Below the pieces are notes generated by a model. The model was given only the letters and a program-made list of their open reading frames with translations, did no database searches and was not told the DNA's origin. Source: Neorhizobium tomejilense (lineage in GTDB: Bacteria > Pseudomonadota > Alphaproteobacteria > Rhizobiales > Rhizobiaceae). Taken from it: a DNA stretch of 64,000 nt. This document shows, piece by piece, positions 26,922-34,302 of this stretch. Made by a program: the position numbers and the translations under genes. Each line of letters starts with the position of its first letter. The stretch's first letter is position 1. The DNA is taken from contig PVBG01000004.1 in NCBI GenBank assembly GCA_002968845.1, forward strand, positions 1 to 64,000. Reading direction: 5' to 3'.

Positions 26922-26934
26922 ATGTTTGAAACAT
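26922..26934. promoter_or_regulatory. ATGTTTGAAACAT palindrome, candidate TetR operator
   Basis: A perfect 13-bp palindrome (6-bp arms around one G) lies 25 bp upstream of the DapA-family start, with a second half-like ATGTTAAAC box at 26912-26920. Its position near the transcription start and the TetR gene next upstream suggest it is the operator of the long catabolic unit. No copy was seen before the tetR gene itself. The rest of the gap to the tetR stop (26935-27194) is AT-rich and holds no gene. Confidence 0.5.
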
Positions 26935-27194
26935 AATTTGAGACGAGGCGGAGTCAATGACTTTAATCGGTCAGACCGCCCAAGAATCAAGCAGCGGCCG
27001 GTGACTTTGGAAAAACCCGCATGCGATCGAAGGGATAACCGGAAAGACAGTCTAATCTTGAAATATATGCCCCAACCTTTTTCTCAAAAGGCAATAAAAA
27101 AGATTATTATCCAGCGTAGACCCGATATTGGATAGAAACTGAAGTATATCTTAGCTTAAGCAGCTTCTAGCTGTAAGTTCGAGATTTGGCATCA

Positions 27195-27878
27195 TCACGC
27201 GACGGCAGGCGCCTGGAATCCAGTGCAGATAAACCGCGAGAGCTGACGGATAATCTCTTCGTCGTCATCGGTATCGCAAAGGCCGCCGGACAGTTGCTTG
27301 AGGCGGTACGATGCCGGGTCTGAATCGATCAGGACCTGCATGATCGCGCCAATCGAAAAATTGTAACGCCAGAAAATATCGCGGCGCTGCATATCCGGTA
27401 GTGCTCGACTAAAGGCATCGATAAAACGGAACACGGCAGGATCGACGCGACGTATGAAAAAACGGTTGGTCGATTCACGCGGCCGCGAACGGACCTGCAG
27501 GATCAGCCGCGTCAAAGGACGGGCGCCCGAGGCGTCACGGCTGAATTGTACCATCGGCCGGACAAGAGCCCCGACGACCTCCTCCAAAATCGGGAATCCC
27601 GGCCGGGCTGAGGCCTCGCATTTTTCCAAAGCCTCTATCCGGGCATGGGTATAGGGCTCCATCATCAGGTTAAGCACCTCGCTGATGAGCTCTTCCTTGG
27701 AACCGAAATAATAATTGACGGCAGCAACATTCACATCGGCCCGCCTCGTGATGTCGCGAACGGTTGCCAGATCGAATCCCTGCTCGATAAATACTTCGCG
27801 CGCGGCCGCAACAATGCGCTCCCGCGGCTCATCCGCGCGATTGACTTTGGACGTTCCGTTATCTGCCTTTTTTGCCAT
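27195..27878 (-). CDS. TetR family transcriptional regulator
   Basis: The 227-residue protein has a TetR N-terminal DNA-binding domain: RERIVAAAREVFIEQGFDLATVRDITRRADVNVAAVNYYFGSKEEL (about 20-65), followed by a ligand domain in which RPLTRLILQVRSRPRESTNRFFIRRVDP resembles CecR-like TetR C-terminal domains. The ATG before AKKADNG is used; a longer frame upstream lacks support. It lies upstream of and on the same strand as the DapA-tct-5-oxoprolinase unit, so it is the obvious candidate to control that unit. Confidence 0.88.
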   Translation of the reverse strand: MAKKADNGTSKVNRADEPRERIVAAAREVFIEQGFDLATVRDITRRADVNVAAVNYYFGSKEELISEVLNLMMEPYTHARIEALEKCEASARPGFPILEEVVGALVRPMVQFSRDASGARPLTRLILQVRSRPRESTNRFFIRRVDPAVFRFIDAFSRALPDMQRRDIFWRYNFSIGAIMQVLIDSDPASYRLKQLSGGLCDTDDDEEIIRQLSRFICTGFQAPAVA

Positions 27879-28038
27879 GCATCCCAAATTCTTTGCTTCG
27901 TGGCCATCGTCGTCGTTTTGTAGCGGACCAACGGGGACCATCAAGTGCAATTTTGGGGAGCATGAGGATTTGTGGGGTCGTCATGAAGCTTGGCCAAGTT
28001 GCATTGGCTGGGTTAGGGTGCGATGGACAACGGCACGT

Positions 28039-28599
28039 TCAGCGTTCGAACCGCTCCAGCATCCTCTTCAGTTGCGCATTTTGCAGCTGAAGCTTGCGCG
28101 CCAGCTGGTCCCGCAGCAGCCTGATCTCTTCATCAAGGCGGATTGCATCGTCAGAAACGGCGGGAACGCCTGGAGAGGGTGGCGGAACGGCTTCACCCCC
28201 TGCCACTTTTTTGCCCCGGGTGCTGCGCTTTCGCGTTGCACCTTCGCCCGCCTGGGAGGGTTTTGGTGCGTTGTGTGCGGCAGTATCGGCCTCATCGGAC
28301 AAGGCCGGATCAACCGCCTCCGCGGGCCCGGCGCCTTCGATATCTGCCGTGCCGTGGATATCGCTTGCCGTTTCTTCGGAATGATCCGCGTCCGCTGACA
28401 CCGCCTCCGATTGATCGTGAAGGACCGGCTTTTCGTCGACCTTGGGATCGACGGCGTTCAACCCGTTGTCGGCGACCGTTTCAGTCGGCTTGGCGATGGC
28501 CAATATGTCCGGCTTCACGTCATCGGTCGGGCCGTGTTCCTGGCGTTGCTGACGTCGCGGTGACACAAGCCGGGCAAGAAGTTTCCATGGAGACGCCAT
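28039..28599 (-). CDS. SyrB-like protein (paralogue of the neighbouring gene)
   Basis: The 186-residue protein begins with a basic MASPWKLLARLVSPRRQQRQE segment, has a long acidic, Ala/Ser-rich low-complexity middle, then a basic patch (TRKRSTRGKKVAGG) and a C-terminal predicted coiled coil (LDEEIRLLRDQLARKLQLQNAQLKRMLERF). The C-terminal QLARKLQLQNAQLKRML parallels QLAEKLRAENADLRKRL of the next gene, so the two are paralogues. The family is rhizobial and includes SyrB, reported as a regulator affecting nod gene expression; biochemical activity is not clear. The gap to the upstream paralogue is 133 bp. Confidence 0.7.
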   Translation of the reverse strand: MASPWKLLARLVSPRRQQRQEHGPTDDVKPDILAIAKPTETVADNGLNAVDPKVDEKPVLHDQSEAVSADADHSEETASDIHGTADIEGAGPAEAVDPALSDEADTAAHNAPKPSQAGEGATRKRSTRGKKVAGGEAVPPPSPGVPAVSDDAIRLDEEIRLLRDQLARKLQLQNAQLKRMLERFER

Positions 28600-28732
28600 T
28601 TTATTCGACCTCGTATTCTACCTCGCATGCAGGCTGCGAGCAAAAGCGTTGGCGGCGGGACTAGCCGCCGCCAAGATATTCGTCTCGATATAGCCTTGAG
28701 AATGCGGCCAGCGCTTGACCGACGGCTGCCGA

Positions 28733-29443
28733 TCAACCGAGGTTGAGCCGCTTTCGCAGATCGGCATTTTCAGCACGCAGCTTCTCAGCCAGCTGCTTGC
28801 GCAGTCTCTGGTTTTCCTCTTCCAGCTGCAGAAGATCCGCAAACTCGTCAACGGCCGCCACCGACGGCGCGGTCGCTACCTGCACAACCTTCGGAGCACG
28901 TTTGACAGGCGCACGTTTGGCGCTTGGCGCACCTTCGTCGGATTTTGCCTTGCGTCCTCTCTTCGGCTTGACCGCTGCGGCACTCGAAGCCGCTGCCGGT
29001 TGTGCCGAAATTGCGGCTGAGGCCGTCTCGGGCGCCGCCTTTTTGGCGCGAGGTTTGCGCTCCTTCTTCGGTGCGGGCGCCGCAACCGTCGGCGTGTCAG
29101 CATCTGTCATCGTATTGTTTTCGTCGGCCATTGTGGTCTCCTGTAAAGCCGCTGCATTTGTCTCCTGCTCGATCGGCGGTGTCAACAACGCCGCGGCCTG
29201 TTGTTCGCCGGCGAAAGACATTCCGGTGCTGTTAACCTGGGACGTTTCCGGAAGGAATGGCATTGCCTCGTCCTGCAGATCCTGCGCCACGGACTTGAGA
29301 TCCACGTCGCCCCAGATCGAGTTCGGATTGGAATTGAGTTTTCGCCGACCCGATCTGTACTCGACGGCAAAGCTGCGCTGGACTTTTTTCACTTTAAGAG
29401 GCCTTGGGTGTCTGCGGTGATGTTTCGGCGACGCTTTCAGCAT
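28733..29443 (-). CDS. SyrB-like regulator, possibly with an N-terminal extension
   Basis: The last 132 residues, starting MADENNTMTDADTP, match the SyrB pattern: an Ala/Pro/Lys-rich middle with AT-hook-like KPRAKK and KPKRGRKAK patches and a C-terminal coiled coil, LQLEEENQRLRKQLAEKLRAENADLRKRLNLG. That start (29131) follows AGGAG by 7 nt. However, the frame stays open upstream and encodes a protein-like segment (VKKVQRSFAVEYRSGRRK, then SIWGDVDLKSVAQD), which looks conserved rather than random, so I give the longer 236-residue form from an ATG at 29443. Either start may be right, or both may be used. Confidence 0.6.
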   Translation of the reverse strand: MLKASPKHHRRHPRPLKVKKVQRSFAVEYRSGRRKLNSNPNSIWGDVDLKSVAQDLQDEAMPFLPETSQVNSTGMSFAGEQQAAALLTPPIEQETNAAALQETTMADENNTMTDADTPTVAAPAPKKERKPRAKKAAPETASAAISAQPAAASSAAAVKPKRGRKAKSDEGAPSAKRAPVKRAPKVVQVATAPSVAAVDEFADLLQLEEENQRLRKQLAEKLRAENADLRKRLNLG

Positions 29444-29604
29444 CGCGACAAGCCCTGCCAGATAACCCCTATCGCCCCGGCAGTCCAGACCCATGGGCGA
29501 TACCCGGCCCGAACTCTGATCCTGCCGCACTGATGGGATGTGCCGCGGCCACCACGATAGCGGGTCGGCCGAAGCGCCAAGTCGAGCCTCGCCTAGCTTG
29601 ACGC

Positions 29605-30843
29605 CTATCCAAACAACATCTTCAAATGATCGTTCAGGAACCGGCCCTTCGGATCCAAATCCCGTCTCAGTGCTCGAAACTCTTTGGCGCGAGGGTAAAG
29701 CCTTGTCACGTCGTCCGTGTCGAGGAAATGCATCTTTCCCCAATGCGGGCGAGAATTGTATCCGCCTAGAATTTGATCGACATCCTTCAGGAAGGGCCAG
29801 TAATCGATACCTGGGCCACCCGACACCGACAGGGTGATGCTGTCCTGGCGATGAAAGGGGCTCATCCATGCCGGATCGCCGGCCGTGAAGCGGTATTCGA
29901 TCGGATAGATACAGTTGGTGTGCTTGTTCAGCATCAGATCCCGGACAGCCCTTATCGCGGCCTTGCCGTGTTCGAGGGGAACGGCATATTCCAGTTCGAC
30001 GAAATTCGGCACGTATTCGATCGGATAGACTTCGGAACTGTAGGCGATCTTTTCGAATTCGCTCTCCATCGGCGCGGCGTCGGTGATGTCCATCACCTTC
30101 ATCTCGCAGACATCGGCCAGCTTGTTCGTGCTCGACACCGCAGACGTGTCGGGAAGGCAGTACAGATGACGGCTTTCCGGCGTCGGGCACCAGAAGAAGC
30201 CGAAATGGCGGTGCCTGGAAGCCAACTCGTCGTGACGCTCCATGCAGGTCTCGAAATCGTCCCGCCAGAGACGCTCGTGCAGATTATAGGCGTCCATGAC
30301 GTTGAGCGTCAGCGAGGAGATAACGCCGAGCGTTCCCACCGAGACCTGGGCTGCGTGCAGCCTGTCACTGTCGCGACCGTCGATATCGAGGACATCGCCG
30401 GTCGCGGTGACGATACGCAAGCCGGCAATCGATGAGGCCAGGTTTCCGAGCTTGATCCCGGTACCGTGGGTCCCGGTCGTAAACGCACCGGCAACAGCCT
30501 GGCTGTCGATGTCGCCCTGGTTGATCAATGAAAGACCGTGTTCTTTCAGCGTCCTCCCGACTTCGTTGATGCGTGTTCCGCCTGCCACCGTGATCTGTTT
30601 TCGATCACGGTCGATGTTTTGCACGCCGCGCAGGTTTGCGAGCGACAGCAACAGCCCGTTGGTGCCGACGACGGGTGTGAAGGAATGTCCAGAGCCCGAA
30701 ACACGCACTGCCAGATCACGCCTGTCGGCTTCGTGGACAAGCTCCGCCACTTCAGCCTCCGTTTCCGGCGAAGCTTTGAATTGTGAAACGCAATATTGAT
30801 TGCCGACCCAGTTGCGCCACAGGCCGCCTTTTTCCAGAGCCAT
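29605..30843 (-). CDS. FAD-binding sugar-lactone/alditol oxidase family protein
   Basis: The 412-residue protein belongs to the vanillyl-alcohol oxidase superfamily, D-arabinono-1,4-lactone/L-gulonolactone oxidase group. It has the PP-loop FAD domain with VRVSGSGHSFTPVVGTNGLLL (the His is the usual covalent flavin site), GTHGTGIKLGNLAS and the C-terminal HWGKMHFLD motif typical of the ALO domain. Members oxidise sugar lactones or polyols using oxygen or another acceptor. It starts 9 bp after the stop of an SDR gene, so the two form an operon and may act on the same sugar. Confidence 0.88.
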   Translation of the reverse strand: MALEKGGLWRNWVGNQYCVSQFKASPETEAEVAELVHEADRRDLAVRVSGSGHSFTPVVGTNGLLLSLANLRGVQNIDRDRKQITVAGGTRINEVGRTLKEHGLSLINQGDIDSQAVAGAFTTGTHGTGIKLGNLASSIAGLRIVTATGDVLDIDGRDSDRLHAAQVSVGTLGVISSLTLNVMDAYNLHERLWRDDFETCMERHDELASRHRHFGFFWCPTPESRHLYCLPDTSAVSSTNKLADVCEMKVMDITDAAPMESEFEKIAYSSEVYPIEYVPNFVELEYAVPLEHGKAAIRAVRDLMLNKHTNCIYPIEYRFTAGDPAWMSPFHRQDSITLSVSGGPGIDYWPFLKDVDQILGGYNSRPHWGKMHFLDTDDVTRLYPRAKEFRALRRDLDPKGRFLNDHLKMLFG

Positions 30844-30852
30844 GTTTTCCCC

Positions 30853-31620
30853 TCACATCGCTGTAAAACAATTATCGACAAACAGGTGGGTCCCGCTGAC
30901 GAAGCTGGCGTCGTCGCTCGCCAGGTAGAGCGCCGCCTTGGCGACCTCGTCCGGCCGGCACATCCTGCCTTGCTGAGCCGTGATCGCTGCATCCGAGACG
31001 TCCACGCCGTAGCGGGTCAGTTCCTCGACCTCCTTCTGGCCGTGTGGCGTCTGGATGAAGCCGGGGCAAACCGCGTTGCAGCGGATGTTGCGGTCGCGGA
31101 ATTCGACCGCGATCGCCCGGGCAAACATGTGGCAGGCGCCCTTGGTCGTATCATAGAGAACTTCCATCGGTGTCGCGGCGACCGCCGAGATCGACGACGT
31201 GCAGACGATGGACCCGCCACCCGCCTTGATCATGTGCGGCAGGACCGCACGGGTCATCAGGAACATGCTGCGGACATTGATGGCCATCAGCCGGTCCCAG
31301 TCCGCCACAGAAGTTTCGAGGAACGGCCGGACGATGATCGTTCCGGCATGATTGAACAGCACCGTTATCGGTCCGAGTTCACCGGAAATTGCGTCTACCG
31401 CCTGTTTCACCTGCAGTTCGTCGGAAACGTCGGCGGGTGCAAACGCAGCCTTCAGGCCTTCTTCACGCAGCCGTGCTGCGACAGCCGCCCCCTGGCTATG
31501 CGGGAGATCGACAATCCCCACAGCCGCCCCCTCTCGCGCAAAAAGCTCGGTGGCGGCAAGGCCGCACCCACCCGCGCCGCCACTGATGAGCGCGATCTTA
31601 CCGTCCAGACGACCAGCCAT
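30853..31620 (-). CDS. SDR family oxidoreductase
   Basis: The 255-residue protein has a slightly altered cofactor motif (SGGAGGCG), DVSD, NHAG in place of NNAG, Ser in TSSISAV and a complete YDTTK catalytic motif. The C-terminus (DDASFVSGTHLFVDNCF) is typical of NAD-dependent SDR dehydrogenases of sugars or hydroxysteroids. It is the first gene of a two-gene operon with the FAD oxidase. The substrate is unknown. Confidence 0.85.
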   Translation of the reverse strand: MAGRLDGKIALISGGAGGCGLAATELFAREGAAVGIVDLPHSQGAAVAARLREEGLKAAFAPADVSDELQVKQAVDAISGELGPITVLFNHAGTIIVRPFLETSVADWDRLMAINVRSMFLMTRAVLPHMIKAGGGSIVCTSSISAVAATPMEVLYDTTKGACHMFARAIAVEFRDRNIRCNAVCPGFIQTPHGQKEVEELTRYGVDVSDAAITAQQGRMCRPDEVAKAALYLASDDASFVSGTHLFVDNCFTAM

Positions 31621-31902
31621 TCAACCTCCAACGATTGCTGATAACGGCCGATCGATGGCTGAGTGGGGCTCTTTTCGAGCCTCTTATTCTCCGGCCGATG
31701 AAGGGCAGCTTACTCCTGCTTGGTAGCAGCAAACTGGCCTAATTTTGCGCCGCGGTCTATTGCTGACTTGACCCGTCTGTTCAGGTGCGTCGGGTGGCCG
31801 GTCAATCTGACTTCGTCCCCCTACGAAAGGACTTCTCCCAAGGCGGAACGCTTTCCGTTCGGGGGTTTGGAAGCCCACGCTCTGGGTGTAGGCATTCCCC
31901 AT

Positions 31903-33999
31903 TTACCGAGTGCCGGTCTTTCGCGCATTTTCAGCCAAATCGGCCTGATCGGCAACAATTGAGGCTGCTTCGTTTCTCAGGACGTCCTTGGCGTTCTTGC
32001 GGGCATTTTCAATCGCGATATCAGCATTCAGGCTCCGCTCATTTGCTTGCAGGCCATCGTCTTTATCGGGAACCAAACCATCGTTTGCCTGCTCGCGCGC
32101 CTTGAGACGGGTCGTAAGAGCAGTGAGTTCGTTCCGACGTTCAACTTCATTGAGGGAGATGACACGCTTTTCACGTTGCACCTTCAGCTCTGCGGCGTCT
32201 TCTGCGAAACGTTGAAAATCCCGATCGCTTTGTACCCGAGTATCATGCCGGCCTTGCAGTTGCTGCAGCAGCCCGCTCCTGTTGCCTGCGGCCGCATAAT
32301 TCGCAGGCTTGATCTGACCCCAAGGCAGCGCATTGTCATAACTCGCTTCACCAAGGGTCTTCGGGTCCGAGAGGCCCGGCAAGCTAATATCGGGTGTCAC
32401 GCCGCGCAGCTGTGTCGTGCCGCCGTCGACCCGGAAAAATTGGGCGATCGTCAGTTTCAATTGGCCGAATTTTGGTTTGCTGTTATGGGCCACCTGATCG
32501 AGGTCGACCACCGTTTGCACGGTACCTTTACCGAAGCTAGGTTCGCCGACGATCACGCCGCGACCGTAATCCTGTATCGCTGCGGCAAAAATCTCCGAGG
32601 CCGACGCTGAGCCGCGATTGATCAATACCCCGAGCGGACCCGCCCACGCAGGCGTCGGCAGATCATCGCTTTCTACCTTGATCTTGCCATCGGCGTCGCG
32701 TTGCTGAACCACCGGGCCTTTCCCGACGAACAGGCCTGTCAAGTCAATCGCCTCGGCCAACGAGCCTCCACCGTTGTCGCGCAAGTCGATCAGGACGCCG
32801 TCGACCTTTTCCCGTTTCAGTTCGCCAAGAAGCTTGGCAACGTCTCGGCTTGCGCTTCTGTAGTCTTTCTCGCCTTTTCGCCGCGCTTCGAAGTCCTCAT
32901 AGAACGCCGGCAAGGTGATCACACCAATTCTGCGCGCGACACCGCGGTCCTCCAAGGGCAGGATGGTCTTTTTTGCGGCCTGTTTTTCGAGGCTGATTTT
33001 GTCTCGCACCAGGCTGATGACGCGGCGGCTTCCGTTCTCTCCGGCATCCGCCGGCAAGACATCCAGGCGCACAACGGAATTTTTCGCCCCGCGGATCATT
33101 TGCACGACTTCATCAAGGCGCGTGCCCACGACTTCCTTTATGGCGCCATCATCGCCCTGACCAACACCGACAATGCGGTCGCCGACCGCCAGCATTCCGG
33201 ACAATTGCGCAGGCCCACCCGGCACGAGCTCACGGACCGTCGTGTAACCATCGCGCTCCTGCAGTACGGCGCCAATACCGACCAGTGAGAGCTTCATCGA
33301 AATGTCGAAATTGGCCGAAGCGGCGGCGCCGAAATAGTCCGTGTGCGGATCAACGGACGTGGTGTAGGCGCCCATGAATGACTGGAACGCGTCGTCGCTC
33401 TTGTAGGTATAAACGCGCTCCAGGATATTCTTGTAACGTTTGTCGAGGGTATCGCGAATAGCCGTGTCGGCTTGGCCTGCCAGTTTCAACCGCAGCCAGT
33501 CGCCTTTGACGCGCTTGCGCCAGAGGTCATTGCTCTGCTCTTCGGATTTCGGCCAGGGCTCTTTGTCGCGCGACAGGGAATAGTCTTCCCGCACGCCGAA
33601 ATCGAAGCCCTGTTTGAGCAAGTTGCGCGCATATGTCATGCGGTCCACAACTCGCTGCGAATAGACGTTGAAAATCGAAAACGGAACCTTCAGGTCTTCG
33701 CCGACGATGGCATCATCGATCTTGGTGCTGTCGGCCGCGAACTTGTCGATGTCGGCTTGCAGGAAAAAGCTCCGGTCGGAATCCAGAGACTCGATAAACC
33801 GATCCATGATTTTAGCCGACAAGGCATCGTTGAGCGGAACAGGCTTGTAAGCATATCGCGTCAGGAACTGTGCGCTCAAATGAGCGGCTTGCGCCTGCTC
33901 CTGCAGCGGCGACAAGACCGGCGGCGGTCCAAGTTCCAAGGAGTAGGCCGACGGTGCGATTGCAAGGAACAGGCCAAGGAAACCATATCGTATGCGCAT
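31903..33999 (-). CDS. prc: Carboxy-terminal processing protease (Prc/Tsp type, family S41)
   Basis: The 698-residue protein has a signal peptide (MRIRYGFLGLFLAIAPSAYS) and the long Prc layout: an N-terminal helical region (LTRYAYKPVPLNDALSAKIMDRFIESLD), a PDZ domain (GIGAVLQERDGYTTVRELVPGGPAQLSG), the S41 protease core (LIDLRDNGGGSLAEAIDLTGLF; catalytic Ser in GSASASEIFA; Lys in SFGKGTVQ) and a long C-terminal helical region. It degrades or trims periplasmic proteins from their C-termini. The Prc form is common in gammaproteobacteria, whereas rhizobia usually have shorter CtpA enzymes. It stands alone; a 282-bp stretch downstream (31621-31902) shows no convincing gene. Confidence 0.9.
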   Translation of the reverse strand: MRIRYGFLGLFLAIAPSAYSLELGPPPVLSPLQEQAQAAHLSAQFLTRYAYKPVPLNDALSAKIMDRFIESLDSDRSFFLQADIDKFAADSTKIDDAIVGEDLKVPFSIFNVYSQRVVDRMTYARNLLKQGFDFGVREDYSLSRDKEPWPKSEEQSNDLWRKRVKGDWLRLKLAGQADTAIRDTLDKRYKNILERVYTYKSDDAFQSFMGAYTTSVDPHTDYFGAAASANFDISMKLSLVGIGAVLQERDGYTTVRELVPGGPAQLSGMLAVGDRIVGVGQGDDGAIKEVVGTRLDEVVQMIRGAKNSVVRLDVLPADAGENGSRRVISLVRDKISLEKQAAKKTILPLEDRGVARRIGVITLPAFYEDFEARRKGEKDYRSASRDVAKLLGELKREKVDGVLIDLRDNGGGSLAEAIDLTGLFVGKGPVVQQRDADGKIKVESDDLPTPAWAGPLGVLINRGSASASEIFAAAIQDYGRGVIVGEPSFGKGTVQTVVDLDQVAHNSKPKFGQLKLTIAQFFRVDGGTTQLRGVTPDISLPGLSDPKTLGEASYDNALPWGQIKPANYAAAGNRSGLLQQLQGRHDTRVQSDRDFQRFAEDAAELKVQREKRVISLNEVERRNELTALTTRLKAREQANDGLVPDKDDGLQANERSLNADIAIENARKNAKDVLRNEAASIVADQADLAENARKTGTR

Positions 34000-34187
34000 T
34001 CAGCTTTGATCCCATTTGCAAAATCGAGTCTATACTACGCAATGTTGGTGCAACAATGATGCCGTCTTGGCAACCAGATGAACAAGCAACATCTCGTGTT
34101 CATGAGGGAAAATGAGACATGCCTTTGGCCATAGTTCGCTTGCGCGTCCCCTTCCACCCACCCGTGACCTTTGCCGTGCAAACGGAA

Positions 34188-34210
34188 CTATATCCGCAAA
34201 TATGATATAG
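34188..34210. promoter_or_regulatory. CTATATC-N9-GATATAG inverted repeat, candidate ArsR-family operator
   Basis: Two perfect 7-bp arms flank a 9-nt spacer, 14 bp upstream of a TTGACA box. The same arrangement (CTATATC-N9-GATTTAG) lies before the ArsR-family regulator gene at 42678-42700, which points to a shared operator. Confidence 0.65.
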
Positions 34211-34223
34211 ATCACAAATTCGG

Positions 34224-34251
34224 TTGACATTTTTAGTCGCTCAGGCAGTAT
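34224..34251 (+). promoter_or_regulatory. Candidate sigma-70 promoter for the transporter operon
   Basis: TTGACA (34224-34229) is followed after 16 nt by CAGTAT (34246-34251), an acceptable -10 box. It sits about 50 bp before the binding protein start codon. Confidence 0.4.
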
Positions 34252-34302
34252 CGAGGCCATTCGGATAGCCGATTAGCACGCTGGAACTGGGAGGATAACG
34301 GC

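Larger units (their letters stand above)
34000..34302. other. Gene-free promoter region of the arabinoside transporter operon
   Basis: This divergent stretch between prc and the binding protein gene holds no convincing gene. It contains the inverted repeat at 34188-34210, a TTGACA box at 34224-34229 and, before the binding protein ATG, the ribosome site GGGAGGATAACGGC. Confidence 0.6.

Noticed and set aside
27076..27091. CCTTTT-TCTC-AAAAGG hairpin between tetR and the DapA-family gene
   Set aside because: On the minus strand, the coding direction of both genes, the T run comes before the stem rather than after it, so it is not a good terminator.
31684..31902. Minus-strand frame of 72 codons after prc
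   Set aside because: No ribosome site, no signal peptide and no recognisable motif; it begins at the prc stop and looks like chance.
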